Source: Numida meleagris
Lineage: Eukaryota; Chordata; Aves; Galliformes; Numididae
Length of the DNA stretch: 64,000 nucleotides
NCBI RefSeq assembly: GCF_002078875.1
Contig: NC_034412.1
Location: forward strand, 8,141,230-8,205,229
Direction of reading: 5' to 3'
Shown: in pieces, positions 24,242 to 36,720 of the stretch
How the letters are laid out: each line of letters begins with the position of its first letter
How positions within the stretch are numbered: position 1 is the stretch's first letter
Notes under the pieces: generated by a model
The model's input: only the letters and a program-made list of their open reading frames with translations
Database searches by the model: none
What the model was told of the DNA's origin: nothing
Translations under genes and position numbers: made by a program

Positions 24242-27200
24242 CAGCTCCCGCGCAGCGCCGCTCTCTTCCGCCGTGAGTTCAAACCGAAAGGTTAAAAGCG
24301 TTTAATTATGCTGATGCTTTCCCCTCTGGATTAAACAAGAGGATAAATAGAGTACAGCGTGTTTCCTTGGGCTTGATTTTGCCTCTGAGCCAGGCGGAGG
24401 ATCCCTGGCAGCTGTCACGTTCCGCGTTTGATGGTGTCAGCGCTGCTGTTCGGAGGTGTTCCTCTCGCTGCTGTCAGCGTTTTCCGGGGGAGGATGAATG
24501 CATCCATACAGTCTGTTTGCTGTCCACATATTCACAGTTCATGTGTTACATTTTACATAAAGTAAACTTAGCAAGGGGAAAACTAATTCTGCAATTCTTC
24601 AAAGCTAATGCAGGGTAAATATATTCTGACACTGACAGGTATTTCTTATTAAATAGCTCTGAACGGCGGCACTAGGTTTTGCTTAAGTGGCATTATTCTC
24701 CCCGAGCAAAGACAGTTCATTTATTAGTCATTCTGAAAACCAAATAACAAATATTATTCTCCAAGCAAACTAAACAAACCATTTAAAAGGGGTCTGTCTG
24801 AAATGATTAAAGTACAGTGTCTGAAAAGCAGCTGACATTTCGGTGCCAAAATACCATATGGAGACTCAGCCGCTTTATTAGCGTGCCACGGCCCGAGCTG
24901 CAGTCCCTGCCGACCCCTCGGAGCGGCCTTCCCGTGCGCGGGGCGAAGCTTTCTGCCTGTTCTTAGCGTGTCATTTTGGCAGCACGGCGCAGTAATTGCG
25001 GGGCTGGATGCGAGCGGAGCTCTCGAGTTCTGCCAGAGATACACTGTGAAATAATGCAGCGGAGCCAAACGCTTGGGCTTTCCATTTACACCATAAAAAA
25101 TAAATATGTAGTGTTTGCCTTGCCTTCTTACAGCACTCCCCTTCTCTTAACTAAATATTTCCTTTCTTCTGAGCGTCAGACGTTATTTCTAGCTTTCAGG
25201 CATGCAAAAGAAAGGAGCGCCGTGCACTTGTCGCTGTTTATTTATGGTCTGCGTGGGGCTGTGCTCTTGTGTCGGTGCATCCCCAGCTCAGCAAGGAGGA
25301 ATTCTGTTGTGAACAGGAGCTCTGCACCACAGGGCTCCCATTCCTGGAGGAGCCGTGGGTCTGGGGGACGGAGCGGGATGGTGCAGGCAGGGCCAGGGCT
25401 GGGGGCCAGCTGGTCCCAGCCTGGTCGGTGCGTGTGGTGCCGCATCAGCCCTGGGTTCTCCTTTTGCTTTAAACAAAATGTTTTCACGATTCATAAAAAT
25501 TCATCAGATAGTGCGAGCAAATAGGTTGTAGCCTGGGGTTTGTTGGAAATGTGTCCTTTCTTGCTGGCTCTGAAGCGGGGCAGATCTAGTTGGCAAGAAT
25601 GGATGTAATGTAGGAGTGATGCGGGGAATTTAATAAAGGCGAGCAGGTACTGAGCTCTGTGCATTATTAGCTTGCTTCTCTGGGATTAAGGCTGGGCAAA
25701 TGAGCAGGGATCGGTCCAGCTCTGCTTTCCTTCGTGTTGTCCCAGTGGCTGCAGATTACTTGACACTGGAGATTAGCGGATGCCATTACATCGCTGGGTA
25801 GCGGTGGATGTGCTGATGTCATTCTGGGTGTGCAGCTGTGAGCGGGTCCTCCCCTCGCCAATGCCCTACAAGGAGCCCTTCCCTTCCTGCAGCAAGCCCT
25901 GGAACCTATGGAAGTGCTCAAAGTCCCTCTCCGGGCAGACAGAGTGGTTCGATGCAATGCTTTAAATAGCTCCTCCTTGGAGAGAGGGTCAGAAGGCGGG
26001 CGGGCACCGCGCTGCGCAGTGCTGCCAACAGTAGATGCATTCTGTGCTTTCAAAGGCGCTGCTGCAGGCAGGGAACGTGAAGGCGGGTGCATTCCTACAC
26101 CTCGGTTCCCACTGTGGCACCCATCCATGTCCCTGGGGCAGCCAGGGATACGCTGCCGCCCCGGGCACGGCTCTCCCTGCCTCCAGCTGGGCAGCAGGGC
26201 ACTGGGGTGGGAAAGGGAGCAGCAACTTTCATCTGACATCCAGACCCAGGGCTGCTAATGAGGAGCCCGGTCTGTGGTTCCTATGGCAACTTGTGTTTCT
26301 GAAGATACAAAACAAAGGGTGAGAAGGGCCCATCCTGCTCCCTGCTCTGCCCCTACCCGGTGTGCCAAGCTGAGAGTGCAGGATCCAAGGGGAGAAGGGC
26401 ATAAAACTCATGAGCAGACTGGGGGCTCTGGGAGTTCTTCCTCCTCAGGCTGCTCCCCAGAGCCTGACCTGCCCCCAAAAAGCTGCTCCCAAAAAGCTGT
26501 GCCCTCCCCATGCAGCCCAGTGCACAGCAGAGGCATCGCTTTGGCCAGGGCCCCACACCAGCCCGTGCAAGTGCAAGTGGCAGTCCCTGCTTGCTCCTCG
26601 GATAGTGTCTCCAGGGCCAGCCGGGGTCTCTATAAACTTTTATAGAAAATATAAAATGACATCTGGAAGCCAATGGCAGCAGGGCTTTCATTCTTCCTCT
26701 GAGCAGGGAAGAGCATTGCCCTCTCTTAATTTCCCACAAATGTTATTGTCAAGCTCAATGGAGAGAACAGAATTAGTAATTGGGTAATGGGCCTGTTGGA
26801 AGCTTTCCCTGCTTCAGCCCTCAGTTACTGTATGGATTTCAAGAGAGCAAACACAAAGTCGAGCCTGTACAACAGCCCTGGAGCCGTTTGCAGCCCCATG
26901 TGCAGGTATGGCAGCGCTGGTGATGGTGTTGATCCATGAAGGCAAGGCAATGGGGGAAGCCTGGGAGCAGACAGGGGTGCTAGACAAGGGAGGGAAGAGA
27001 AAAGGCAAATAGTAAAGCGTAGTAAAGCAAGGCAGGCAGAAACCTACGCAGCTTTGCAGCAGGAGTGAGGCTTAGAAGGGAGATGTGTTAGCAGCTAAAA
27101 TAAAGAATGCACGCCGTGACTGTGATCCAGCACCATTCCCACAGGTGCTGCAGGAAGGAGGCTCAGCCCTGCCACATTTGGGGTGTGCTTGGGGCGAGGG

Positions 27201-28779
27201 TGATGCTCCGTGGGCAGCGGGAGCAGGGAGGGGCTGTGGGGTGCAGATCAGCCCGGTCCCCCTCTCCCCTGCCCTGCTCCCACCTCGCCAGCAATTACAA
27301 GCTTCAGGAGCCCAGCCCTAGCAGAACGGCTTCAGTTTTCAAATGTTTTCCAGTTTGATGAAGTCAGGGTGTTGGAAGTCCTCGAGGGCTGCCTCAAAGG
27401 AAGTGCTAGCTTTATGTGCAGAACGGGGTGAAAACGAGTAATCTCACTTCACTCTCTTCAAAGCAGGAATGATCCCCTCTTGCCTTGCCTGCTTGTCCCC
27501 TTTCACTGGAGCAGTGGACGAGGTGTCCCGCAATGCATTCCCAGAGCCTGCAGCCATCCCCTGCTGCTGGGTACCATGGGCTCCCCAGTCCCATGTGTGC
27601 GAGCAAGGAGCCCGCGCTGGGGAGAAACACCCCAGCCTGGCACAGGGCCCCTACTGCACATCCATCCCGAGCACAGGTTTCATGCAGGCACTCTGCCTCC
27701 GGGAGCTGACAGCTCTCAAGTACATCCCAAGGATGAATAAAAAGTGACGGAGTGGGGAGCGATACCCGCAATCAGCCGGAGGCTCTGGGAAGACGGTCAC
27801 AAAGCCTTGGCGGCCAGCGGACGGCTGTCATGGCCACTTGACCTGGAGGCAGATGGTTCGTGTCCATCCAGCGCGCTGTCTGAGGAGTCTGATAGGCGCT
27901 GCTGAAATGCAGATAGACAGAGAGCCCGTGGTGGGGGCAGGAGGAGCGCTCGGCAGCGGGATGCCAGGGCCGTGCCATAGGGACACACTGACTGAGCGCC
28001 TGCCCTTTGCTGGGCAGGGTCAGAGGGGCTGCAGAGCATGGGGAGCGTGTCACAGGGTGATGTCACCGCCCGTGATGTCACCGCTGTCTTCTTCACCGGA
28101 GCACTTCCAGCGATAGCAGAGGTTCTGCAGTCTGTCTGCCAGCCTGGCACTCTCTGTACAGCGTAATTAAGCAAATGTATTAATAGAATGGGAGCCCGGG
28201 CCTGGGTAATGTTCTTCTGTCACAGACAAATGCGGAGACAAAGCAGACACTTTCTTCAGAAGTACGGCAGGATGCTATTAGTGGGCACAAACTCACATCC
28301 CATTAGTGCCATCGCTGTTAGGCAACGCCGAGTCATTTGCATTTTAAACGAAGCTTCCATACCTGAATCAGCTCTGGGCGATGCGTGAGGTGTGCATGGG
28401 AGAGCCCGGGGTTGTGGCTGCTGCACCACGAAGCCACCCCATGGTGCTGGCACTGTGCGGTGGCCCGGCTGCAGGGGCAGCTCCTGCACGTCGGCATTGC
28501 TCGTAGGAAGAACATGCTCCTGTGCCACCCATCAACAGCAGAAGTGCTCTGCGAGCCCTAAACCTGCCCACTTCCCATCCCTGCCCTAAGTGATGGTGGT
28601 GAGGGGTTCCCCTGTGCCACAGCCCTCACCCACACCCAGCCCAGCCCGCAGCCTGGTGTTCATATTAAGCCCAAATCCTTAACGAAGCACTGCTCCCGCC
28701 CGTCCTAATGAGGGCCTAGCGGTGGGCAGGGGGGGGCTGAGAGCAGCCGCACCAACAGCACCGACGCTGAACAACAGTT
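24242..28779. other. Intergenic, no gene seen
   Basis: AT-rich blocks with TAAT motifs lie at about 24,290-24,360, 24,500-24,860, 25,090-25,250 and 26,630-26,800; the rest is GC-rich. No supported exon, RNA gene or mobile element is present. A GTAATTA motif lies at 28163-28169. Confidence 0.6.
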
Positions 28780-29330
28780 AGAAGAGAATTATTTTAATGA
28801 ATACATTTCCTTTCAATTGTGCGCGAATTGCGAGATCCCATTAGAACGGGGAAGCAATTAGAGCTAATAAAGATGAACGCGCAGCACTGGGTGCATGTGG
28901 AATAACAAACAGCGAACAAAGGATCCAGGAGAGAGCCGACTCTAATCCAAACAAACGAGCGGCGATGAAAGGAGCGCGGCCGGGCTCCCTGACAGCGCGG
29001 CACGCGGCCCCGCTGCCGGCACTCATTGTTGGTCCTGGAGACAATGGGACCGATGTGTGTGGCATGGGGCACGGGGCACGGGGCACAGGGCAGGGCTGAG
29101 CTGGGGGCAGCTCTTGCTTGGGCAGGGCTGGGGTTGCCCCGGCTGTGAGCTGCCCCAATGGCAATGAGTGCTGGGCAGCCGGAGCGTACCGCCAGCACCA
29201 CGGCGAGGCGGAGCGGGGAGTGAGTAATGGCCTCTTCACAATGGAGTATTTACACAGTAGGCTCACAGGAAAATTGGGTAAACCGATAATTACCCGAGGA
29301 TATTATTGGCTTTGGCAGAGTTAATAACAA
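28780..29330. promoter_or_regulatory. Candidate non-coding regulatory block
   Basis: Two AT-rich portions (28,780-28,920 and 29,215-29,330) surround a CpG-bearing core (28,930-29,030). They carry ATTTTAATGA, GCAATTAGAGCTAATAAAG, TAATTAC (29287-29293) and AACAATTAG, which are homeodomain-type cores. A GGGGCAC tandem run lies at about 29,061-29,098. The composition resembles conserved enhancers, but conservation was not tested. Confidence 0.35.
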
Positions 29331-30519
29331 TTAGTGCTCTTCCTTTTTCAGACTCCTTACAGGAGAGACCTGTTGTAATCCGCAGTGTACAAAAGGCCCA
29401 AACCACCAAGAACTGTTTCCATGTGTGCCTTGGGGGACAAAGCCAAGCAGCCCTCCAGGCCTCCTGCTGATGGGAGAATCAACCAAAGACAGCGGGGAGC
29501 TGGGCTGAGAAATGATGGGAGTTGTGCTAGCAATAATAACGATAAACAATTTGAAATGCTTGAAAATGCTTGAAAAAAAAAGTCTGCTGTACTTGCCTCT
29601 GCCCTCTCCCACTTGGATGAGTGTCGTGTTGACATTGGAAGGTTGGGTTGATCGGGGTGAGGTTGGGTGGAGATGTGCAGGAGCAGTCCCACCTGCCTTG
29701 GGGAGAAGGGGACGCGGGGTGCGGCATCGGCCCTGTGACACTGCCCAACATCCGCACTGCAGCCCCTGGTGCTGGGAGGGGGCCGAGGATGGAGTCTGAT
29801 CTCTTATGGGAGCATGGCACAGCTGCCTGGCTGCCATCCATCTCCGCCCCACGTTGTGTCTAAACATCTCCTCGCACACCTCCAATGTGCAGCTCTGCCT
29901 CTCACCCCCGCGGCGCGGGGAGATGCTCCTCCTCTCCTCCTCCTCGTCCCATTCCCGCACACCCACAGCTCCCGCCCCGTTACAGAGGACGTGGCTCTGT
30001 CCCGCGATGGACAGCCTTCAAAGGATCCCAACTCACAAGCAATCCCCCCCCCTCCCCGCCCCGAGCTGGCCCATAAATCACAGCACTGTAAAAATAAAAC
30101 AGCTCTGTGCGTGCACGCACATTTCAGGTTGCCTTTTAAAACCTGAACTTGTTTCTCGCACGTTGGCAGAAGAACAGAGGGGAGTCGGAGTCAAAAGGCG
30201 AGCTCGAAAAATAAACGCATACTTCTCTCTTGCTGCTCGCGAAGGGCTCCCATAGGAAAACAGTGTGAACCGGGGCAGGAAGAGGCCCCCGAGGGGTCGG
30301 CGTGCCCTTTCCCCCAACCAGCTGCTCCCTGCAGCCATGCTCATGCCCAAGGCTGTGGGGATGGGGACACCCAGTAGGCACCCAGTGGTCCCTTGGGTCC
30401 GTTGCCCTCCTGGTTTTCCCATCTCTCCCTTTTTCCCATCATTTCCCCATCGAAGGGATGTGGGGCTGCCCCCTCCCTGCCACGTGTGCACCACCCGAGG
30501 ACGAGGCTGGAAGTTGCGC
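29331..30519. other. Intergenic, GC-rich, no gene seen
   Basis: Several overlapping open frames on both strands (for example 29331-29966 minus, 30078-30542 minus) have no recognisable domain and reflect GC-rich, pyrimidine-biased sequence. Confidence 0.55.
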
Positions 30520-30780
30520 TGTCTTAAGCCACAGTTTAACATAATTAAACATCCTGGCTCGAGGGCAGTAATTACTTTTATAATCCTTAAACATACTTAA
30601 AAAAAAATAATAATTGCCTCCTGTTTCAATGCCTTTCAAAAATCCTTTTAAACGGCACTGCCTTCTTCAAACAGGACTCAACCAACAGTAATTACAACGA
30701 ATCATTCTACGTTCTTAAAGACACGTGTATAGGAATTCATCAATGGGCGCAAGGAACCGCCTGGCTGTTGTTTACCCCTC
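30520..30780. promoter_or_regulatory. AT-rich block with two GTAATTAC palindromes
   Basis: AGTAATTACT, a perfect 10-base palindrome, is at 30567-30576 and GTAATTAC recurs at 30688-30695. They are set in AT-rich, low-complexity-poor sequence ending in a CpG-containing tail. Paired TAAT cores of this kind bind homeodomain dimers, so an enhancer is plausible. Confidence 0.35.
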
Positions 30781-30827
30781 TGCACCAACCAGGTGCTGCC
30801 TAGCACCGCGGGCTCCGACAGTCGTGG

Positions 30828-30913
30828 GATGGTGGAATCATTGAGATTGGAACAGGCCAACCTCAATGGTCATCTTGTCCAACCCTTGGCCCACCAGCAC
30901 CATGCCCACGGGA
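30828..30913 (-). mobile_element. CR1 LINE fragment (3' end)
   Basis: The sequence GGTGGAATCATTGAGATTGG followed by a CATCTTGTCCAACCC-type stretch is the reverse complement of the avian CR1 3' end. The element therefore runs on the minus strand, with its 3' end on the left. Only about 85 bases remain, a severe 5' truncation. Confidence 0.8.
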
Positions 30914-32879
30914 GCCATCCCCCAGCAGAGCTCCGAGCCGCAGGGCGACAGCGGTGCAAGCGGGGCCGCTGCGTTTCATCCTCAGCTGGGATAAATGAGG
31001 CGTAATTCTGCTCCAGTCAAAGGAGAGACCGTGATTCACAGCAGCTGAGGATCTGGCCAACAGTGTCAGCATCACGACAATAGCGTAATGTTTTCATTAG
31101 GCATTGTTTTTTTTCCAAATGCTTAAAAAATTATCTAGGAATTACTCACACATCCCGTAATAGTTACCAGTCTGGGTGCTTAGGGGAGGGTTTCTGGAGG
31201 CAGCGCGCGGCTCAGCCGTCGGCGCTCCCGCTCTGTGTGCTGCACCCATCACTTCTGCTCTCCTCCTCCCCGCAAACACAGTGCAGTAACCTCTCCCTGA
31301 CAGTCTCCAGATCCTCAAAATTGCTCGCTTGGAATTTTGGAGTAAATAGAAAATTGCTTTGCTCCTTTCTCTCAGGACAGCACAGAAAACAGATCCAAAT
31401 GCAAAAGCAAGCGGCATGGCTCTGGTAGACAGAGCCAGGGAATGAAATTCTGCTTTCTGCCCTGCTGCAAAGTGAACGACCTTGGAACCAAGGAAGGGAC
31501 TGGGGCCCACAACCTGGAGAATGAGCACGTGGACGCGCTCAGCCCCACCAGTGGGAACAGGACAAGGGGAAGGGGCCCGCAGCCCCAGGGTGGTGCGGGT
31601 GGGCTCTGCCCCAGCCCCCTTCTTCCCTCCACTAGGGGACACATAACCTGCAGAGTGCCAGGAGGGTGCACAGGGGCACAGCAGCGTGGTGCAAAGCGCT
31701 CAGTCATTGAGCTGTGTTTTATTTCCCCACGAAATGTTCAATCTGAGCTTTGGGGAGCCAGCTTTCCCTGCAAAAAGCAGCGAAACAACGAGGGGAAAAA
31801 AAAAAAGGGAAAAGCAAAGCCCACCTGTTTCCTGTTTTTATTTCCCCCACCCCCTGCCTTGCTTTATTTTTTTAGCATTCCCCAGTTATTTGGTAGCTCC
31901 TGCAACTTGTCCAGAAATACCTCTGCTGGCTCAGCGGCCTTTGGGAGCCCAGGAATTTAAGGAGGGCCTAAAAATTCCTAACCCAGCTTTAAACCCTTGC
32001 GCTGCGCGGTGCCCCCATCCCCGCTCCCACCAGGGGATGCTGCCCCGGGCTCTCCCTCTCCCATTTGGTGCACACCTGCGGCTGCTCCTGCACAAAGCCC
32101 CCCTCGTGCTGGAGGGGTGTGCAGCTGGGAGAGGTGAAGCCATGGCTACGTGTGGCTGTGGGACTGGGGGGGAAGCCACCATCTGGGACATAGAGCTCAG
32201 CCCAGTTTCCATCATGCCCTTCGGACGGTGCCTCAGCACCCATTGCGCGCTGCCAACAGCTCTTCTTTTGGAAGGGGAGAAAGAGCCCAAGTTCCCCACT
32301 AGAAAGAGTCTGTGAGAAAGCGGTCACAATGGAAACCCACCCCTCAAGGCCAGCGTCACCTTCCTGCCCCGCAGCCCAAGAGATGCTTGCGCGACGCCAC
32401 GCCGCTCCCTAGGAACCAGCGCGCATCTCCGATATGATCTGCACCACTCTGCCTCACAATCAACCAATATATTTTAACTCCGACCCGTGATGTTGCAAAG
32501 GAACCTTTTGAGTGAGGCTCTTTGGTGCAGTACAGATACGTCAAGGCTGATTGTTATTGTACATGTCAGCGCTGCTGAAGCGCGGGATAAAGAAGGCCAT
32601 TGTGCACCCGCAGAGGGACGGGGTGGATGATTAATGACTGCTCCCCCGATGCTCAAAGCAGAGATGGAGGCAGGATAAGGGCCCTGCTCCGGGAGGGGCC
32701 GTCACCGGAGGACATCCGCCCTGCACGGCCCCGGCAGGCGCTGGGCACAGCGGGGCACGGCCCCAAGGGCACGCTGCCGCTCCTGCCTCCGGGCTCCATC
32801 CTGATCCCGGCCCTCCCCACGGAAATCCCCCTCTGCCCTCTGTGCCCGGCAGCCAGCGGGGCACGGGTGATTGCCCATT
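30914..32879. other. Intergenic, no gene seen
   Basis: An AT-rich segment at 31,070-31,150 and mixed sequence at 31,290-31,430 (AAAATTGCTCGCTTGG) could be regulatory. GC-rich sequence follows with a CpG-rich part near 32,690-32,880. No coding exon is supported. Confidence 0.55.
31629..31642 (+). promoter_or_regulatory. Candidate CTCF site
   Basis: CCACTAGGGGACAC matches 13 of 14 positions of CCASYAGRKGGCRS; only the A at the second G of GGC deviates. This is the best CTCF-like match I noticed, but no genome-wide scoring was possible. Confidence 0.4.
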
Positions 32880-33400
32880 GAATGAGACGAATGGCAAAAA
32901 ATCAGGGAAATTGCAAATTGATCTTTGCCTAACACACACGGCGACTTTGTTACCTATTTTTTTTGAGCCTCCACGCAAATACCTCCCAGACTAATTCGAA
33001 GGCGTGCCAAAGTAAATTACATTTAGTTTGCCTTAAATAAACAATGACTCTTCCAGGAAAGGTTTGTCTCTTCTGGGCACTTGCATCATTTATCATTGCT
33101 CCACTGTTTTGAGTTGGCTGCCCTTTTAGGGTGAGATGTCTCTTGGTTTTAGTGTGTGCACAACCATAGAAAGGACAAGGTCTTACCCCAAGAAAAATGT
33201 ACTGAGAAGATGTCATTAAAGCTAATGAGAGTCCAGGCAGCTGCAGCTCATTAGAGATTGCCTGGGGCCAGTTGTAACTGAGACCTTTAAATATACATCA
33301 TAGTCAAATAAACAACATCATATTCGATCTGCAAAGTCTCTATCAGTTCCTGCACGGCCCTTATCGCTCAGCCTTACTTTTTGCTGAGAAAATGTTCCCT
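32880..33400. promoter_or_regulatory. Candidate conserved non-coding block, about 500 bp
   Basis: This is AT-rich sequence of high complexity without repeats, lying between GC-rich flanks. It includes TTGCAAATTGATCTTTG, GTAAATTACATTTAG, ATGCAAAT-like and TTAAATATACATCATAG stretches, plus CAGCTGCAGCTCATTAG. Short open frames are not protein-like. It looks like a vertebrate enhancer, and an alignment is needed to confirm this. Confidence 0.35.
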
Positions 33401-35128
33401 GTTCAATAACAAACCCAGGAGCCAAGGGCCGATCGCTCTCAGGAATGATGCGCCGAGGGTGGGAGGGGGATCCCTTTTCTGAAAGCACCATAAGAAATTA
33501 ATTAATTGATCGCAGCGGTGGGAGGCAGCCGGGCTCGAGGGCGCTGCCCTGCCCCAAGGACCGCACAGTGCAAGAGCCCGCAACCGTACCCAAAATGGGA
33601 GTTTTAAGCAGCGATTGAGCCATATTATTGTTGTCGTTCCTTTCTTTAGATTCAGGGCGTGATTTTACCGCAAAAGAAAATGAGGATTTTCTGACAGCAC
33701 TTCCCATTTGCTGCTGTTACGAAGCGTTTAGTGAGGAACCAGGGATTTATGAGCATGGGGGATCCCTCCATCGCAGAGCTTCCATTGCTGGGAGCGCTCC
33801 AGGGTGGGCGGGCAGCATCCCCGCGTCCTCGCCCCGACCGCTCCGCGTGTGACTATTGGGCTCTTATCTCCGTGAGGAGTCACTGACACCGGGCGGCTTT
33901 CCAGGGAGCGCTGCTCCCTTAATAGGCCATTATAGCTCCGTAATAAGGGCTCAACTCTTCTGGGGGCATTTAGTCGTAAATTAAGTAAAATAACACCGCT
34001 GATCCCGCCCTGCTCTCCATCCTCGCAGGGGGTTCTGGTGCTGCCCCCTCCTCTGTCTGCTCCCGGATGACACTGGGATGCTTTTGGGGCATCCTGATGC
34101 CACAGGACCATGCCTGGGTGCCTGTAAATAGCACAAAGAGCGACAAAACAAAGCAGGGAGAGGTGAGGCTGGGCTCCTTGCTTCCAGCCCGTGCTCTGGT
34201 TCCCAATTGGCATCTCCTTCAGTCAGGTTGGGGCACCCCAAACCCAAAACCCTGTCCAGGAGCTGGGCACCCCATGCTGCCCTGAGTCCCACCAGCCCTA
34301 ATTAGGGGCAGCCACAGCTGTGCTGGTGGGGGAGCGGAAGCCGTTTGGCCCCAACCAGTTGAAAGCTGACCCAGTGAGCGCCATGCAAGCCCTTCCACCG
34401 AGACCCTCCCCGCCGCCGAGAGCCAGGTATATTGATTTAATTTGCACCTGTGCGTTTCTTGGCACCAGGCGGCCCGCTGCAAGCCAGGAGTAAGCTCACT
34501 TAGGAGGCTTCTGGCACAGAGCTGCCCCAGCTGAGCACAACCAGAGTGAAACAAAAAGAGCTCCGCGCACTCGGCTCTGCGTGCAGCCCCGGGCTGAGCC
34601 ATGCCTTCATCCCTGCATGAGCCAGGACAGCAGAAAAGGAGGTGCTTGGGATGAAGGGTGCTCCATGCAATCCATGACTCCTTCCAGCAACTGCCCCCAA
34701 AGCATGGGGATGCCCTGGAGGAGCCCCGGCCCTCTCCTGCCCCCACACTCATTATTCAGAACCCCAAAGCTGTAGGAGCTCCTGCTGTGACCTCCACCCA
34801 AGTGCTGAGCAAGGCGCTGAGGTTCCATGCTCGGTTCCTCTCTGATCCCAATTTTCAATTCTTTATAACTTATGTCATTAGGGCTGGAATTTTCCAGACG
34901 TGAGCTCCCTGCAAAGGTGACTCTTTCCTTTTTTTTCTTAACCAAATGAAAGCATTCAGCCAAATGGTCTGGCTGTGTCCGTTTTCTTTCTTCTATGTTT
35001 TTTCTTTTTTTTCAGTGAGTACACAGCGAACACAGATTTTTCCCATTACACATTAAATATAGAGAGAGCTTCACCTTTCCTGGCTGGGGAGAGGGCTCCT
35101 GGCTGAGCGCCACAGAGCTGGCAGGGCA
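33401..35128. other. Intergenic, no gene seen
   Basis: TTAATTAATTGATC at about 33,496 and further AT-rich sequence at 33,590-33,720 and 33,880-33,990 lie between GC-rich parts. Pyrimidine-rich tracts occur at 34,920-35,020. No coding exon, RNA gene or CR1 is recognised. Confidence 0.55.
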
Positions 35129-35360
35129 GGGGATGGGGATGGGGATGGGGATGGGGATGGGGATGGGGATNNNNNNNNNNNNNNNNNNNNNNNNNNNNNN
35201 NNNNNNNNNNNNNNNNNNNNNNNNNNNNNNNNNNNNNNNNNNNNNNNNNNNNNNNNNNNNNNNNNNNNNNNNNNNNNNNNNNNNNNNNNNNNNNNNNNNN
35301 NNNNNNNNNNNNNNNGGGATGGGGTTGGTGATGGATGGGGATGGGGTTGGGGATGGAGAT
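35129..35360. repeat. GGGGAT hexamer array interrupted by an assembly gap
   Basis: Seven GGGGAT units run at 35129-35170, then 145 N at 35171-35315, then degenerate GGGATGGGGTT sequence to about 35,360. The array almost certainly continues through the gap, whose true length is unknown. Repeated G4 tracts on one strand could form G-quadruplexes and explain the sequencing dropout. Confidence 0.9.
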
Positions 35361-36379
35361 ACTCTGCTCCCACCCAGCTCTATTTCCCCAGTGCTGACCT
35401 TTTGGTTGCCCAGGAATCTCGCCCAGGGCATGGACTGCAACCTCCCAAGCAAGGCACCTTTCCCAAGTGTAGAGCAATCAGCGCATCTCCTTTATTAGTT
35501 GTTTTCTTAGCCAAAGAGGAGCAGTAGGGTGGGCTGGACGCTATTTAGCTTCAGCTTGGTGTAGGTGCAACTTCCAAATCCCTTTTCCCAAATTTTGTGC
35601 CACCCCCAGCCATGAAGTACCCCTGAATGGCTCTGCAGCCAGCATCTGCTTCGCTTCTCCCTTCTGACACCTGATAGGAACCCAGAGCAGGCAGCAGGGC
35701 AGGAGCTCCCCGTCACGTTGTCCAGGCACGGGGTCAGCCCCAGGTGCCGTGCTTTGGTCCCAGAGATGACCACCCCACCTCCTCTGCCCCAAAGCTGGAG
35801 GCCATCCGACCTCTGCGTTGCAGCCAGTGGGTATGGGGTGGCCCCAAAAAAGCCCCTTCCCACCGCCTCCTCTCCTCCACAGAGAAGAACCGCACACAAA
35901 GGAGGATCCTGCATTTCTCCAATTAATGTAATTAAGAGAATTAAACTTTCGGAGAGAGGGAGAGAGAGAGTTTTTCATTTTCTTTTTATTTGATTAGGGA
36001 AATTCCCACTGCGTGCTTTGTGCAAATGAAAGCCAGGTTCCTTTCCATTGTTCGGCGGCCCCGGGAGGACGCGTTACCTTTCAATCTCGCACGCTAATGT
36101 GTTTAGAGTTAAAATATCCCCTGCCCCGGGCGGCCGCAGGAAGGATCCCGAAGCCCTGATTAAAGCACGGCCGCACGTGGAGCCCACGCAGATGGCCGGG
36201 ACCGGCACCGCTGCCGGAGGTGCCCGAGCATCCTGGGGCCTCCCCACCTGGGGATGCTCCATGCGGGACAGGGCGCTGGGAAAAGGAAAAGCCCTGGGGT
36301 CGGGGGGAAAGCTGAGCCGAGAGCCGCTGCACTGCCCTGGTGATGGGGAGCCTTGTGCGTCCCCGTCAGATGGTTCGCC
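35361..36379. other. Intergenic, with a CpG-rich part
   Basis: A GAGAGAGGGAGAG purine run lies near 35,950-35,970. The segment 36,050-36,330 is CpG-rich (GGCGGCCCCGGGAGGACGCG, then GCCCCGGGCGGCCGC) and could be an orphan island. No coding exon is recognised. Confidence 0.5.
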
Positions 36380-36720
36380 CCACGACGCTGGGAAGTAATT
36401 ATTTTTGTCGGCCTGAATATTAAAACCGTTTCTCCACGAGAGCGGGTTTAGCTATCAAGGTTACTAAAAAATAAAACAGGCGGAAAAGCCTTTGTAAAAT
36501 CCTATCGTGAGGCCTCGGGAACTTACGCCATCCCGCAAGCGCTCAGAAATTATGAGCCAGGTCCCTAAAATGAGATAGGCTTAAAAATCAATAAGAATAA
36601 AAAATACATTATGGCTTTTAATTTTTCTGCCGCTTTCCGAGCTTTCTGGGCACACGGGGGACGTGTTACACATTAATGAAAGCCGCTATTCTCATCTAAA
36701 CACAATTTCTGGTGGTGGTA
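36380..36720. promoter_or_regulatory. AT-rich candidate regulatory block
   Basis: GTAATTA (36395-36401), CTGAATATTAAAACCG, AAAAATAAAACAGGCGG and TACATTATGGCTTTTAATTTT occur within 340 bases of complex AT-rich sequence next to a CpG-rich segment. It has enhancer-like composition only. Confidence 0.3.

Noticed and set aside
25950..25960. GGTTCGATGC as a tRNA B-box
   Set aside because: No matching A-box or cloverleaf arms could be found around it.
35171..35315. Long frames spanning the run of N
   Set aside because: Unknown bases were read as X; the frames are artefacts of the assembly gap.
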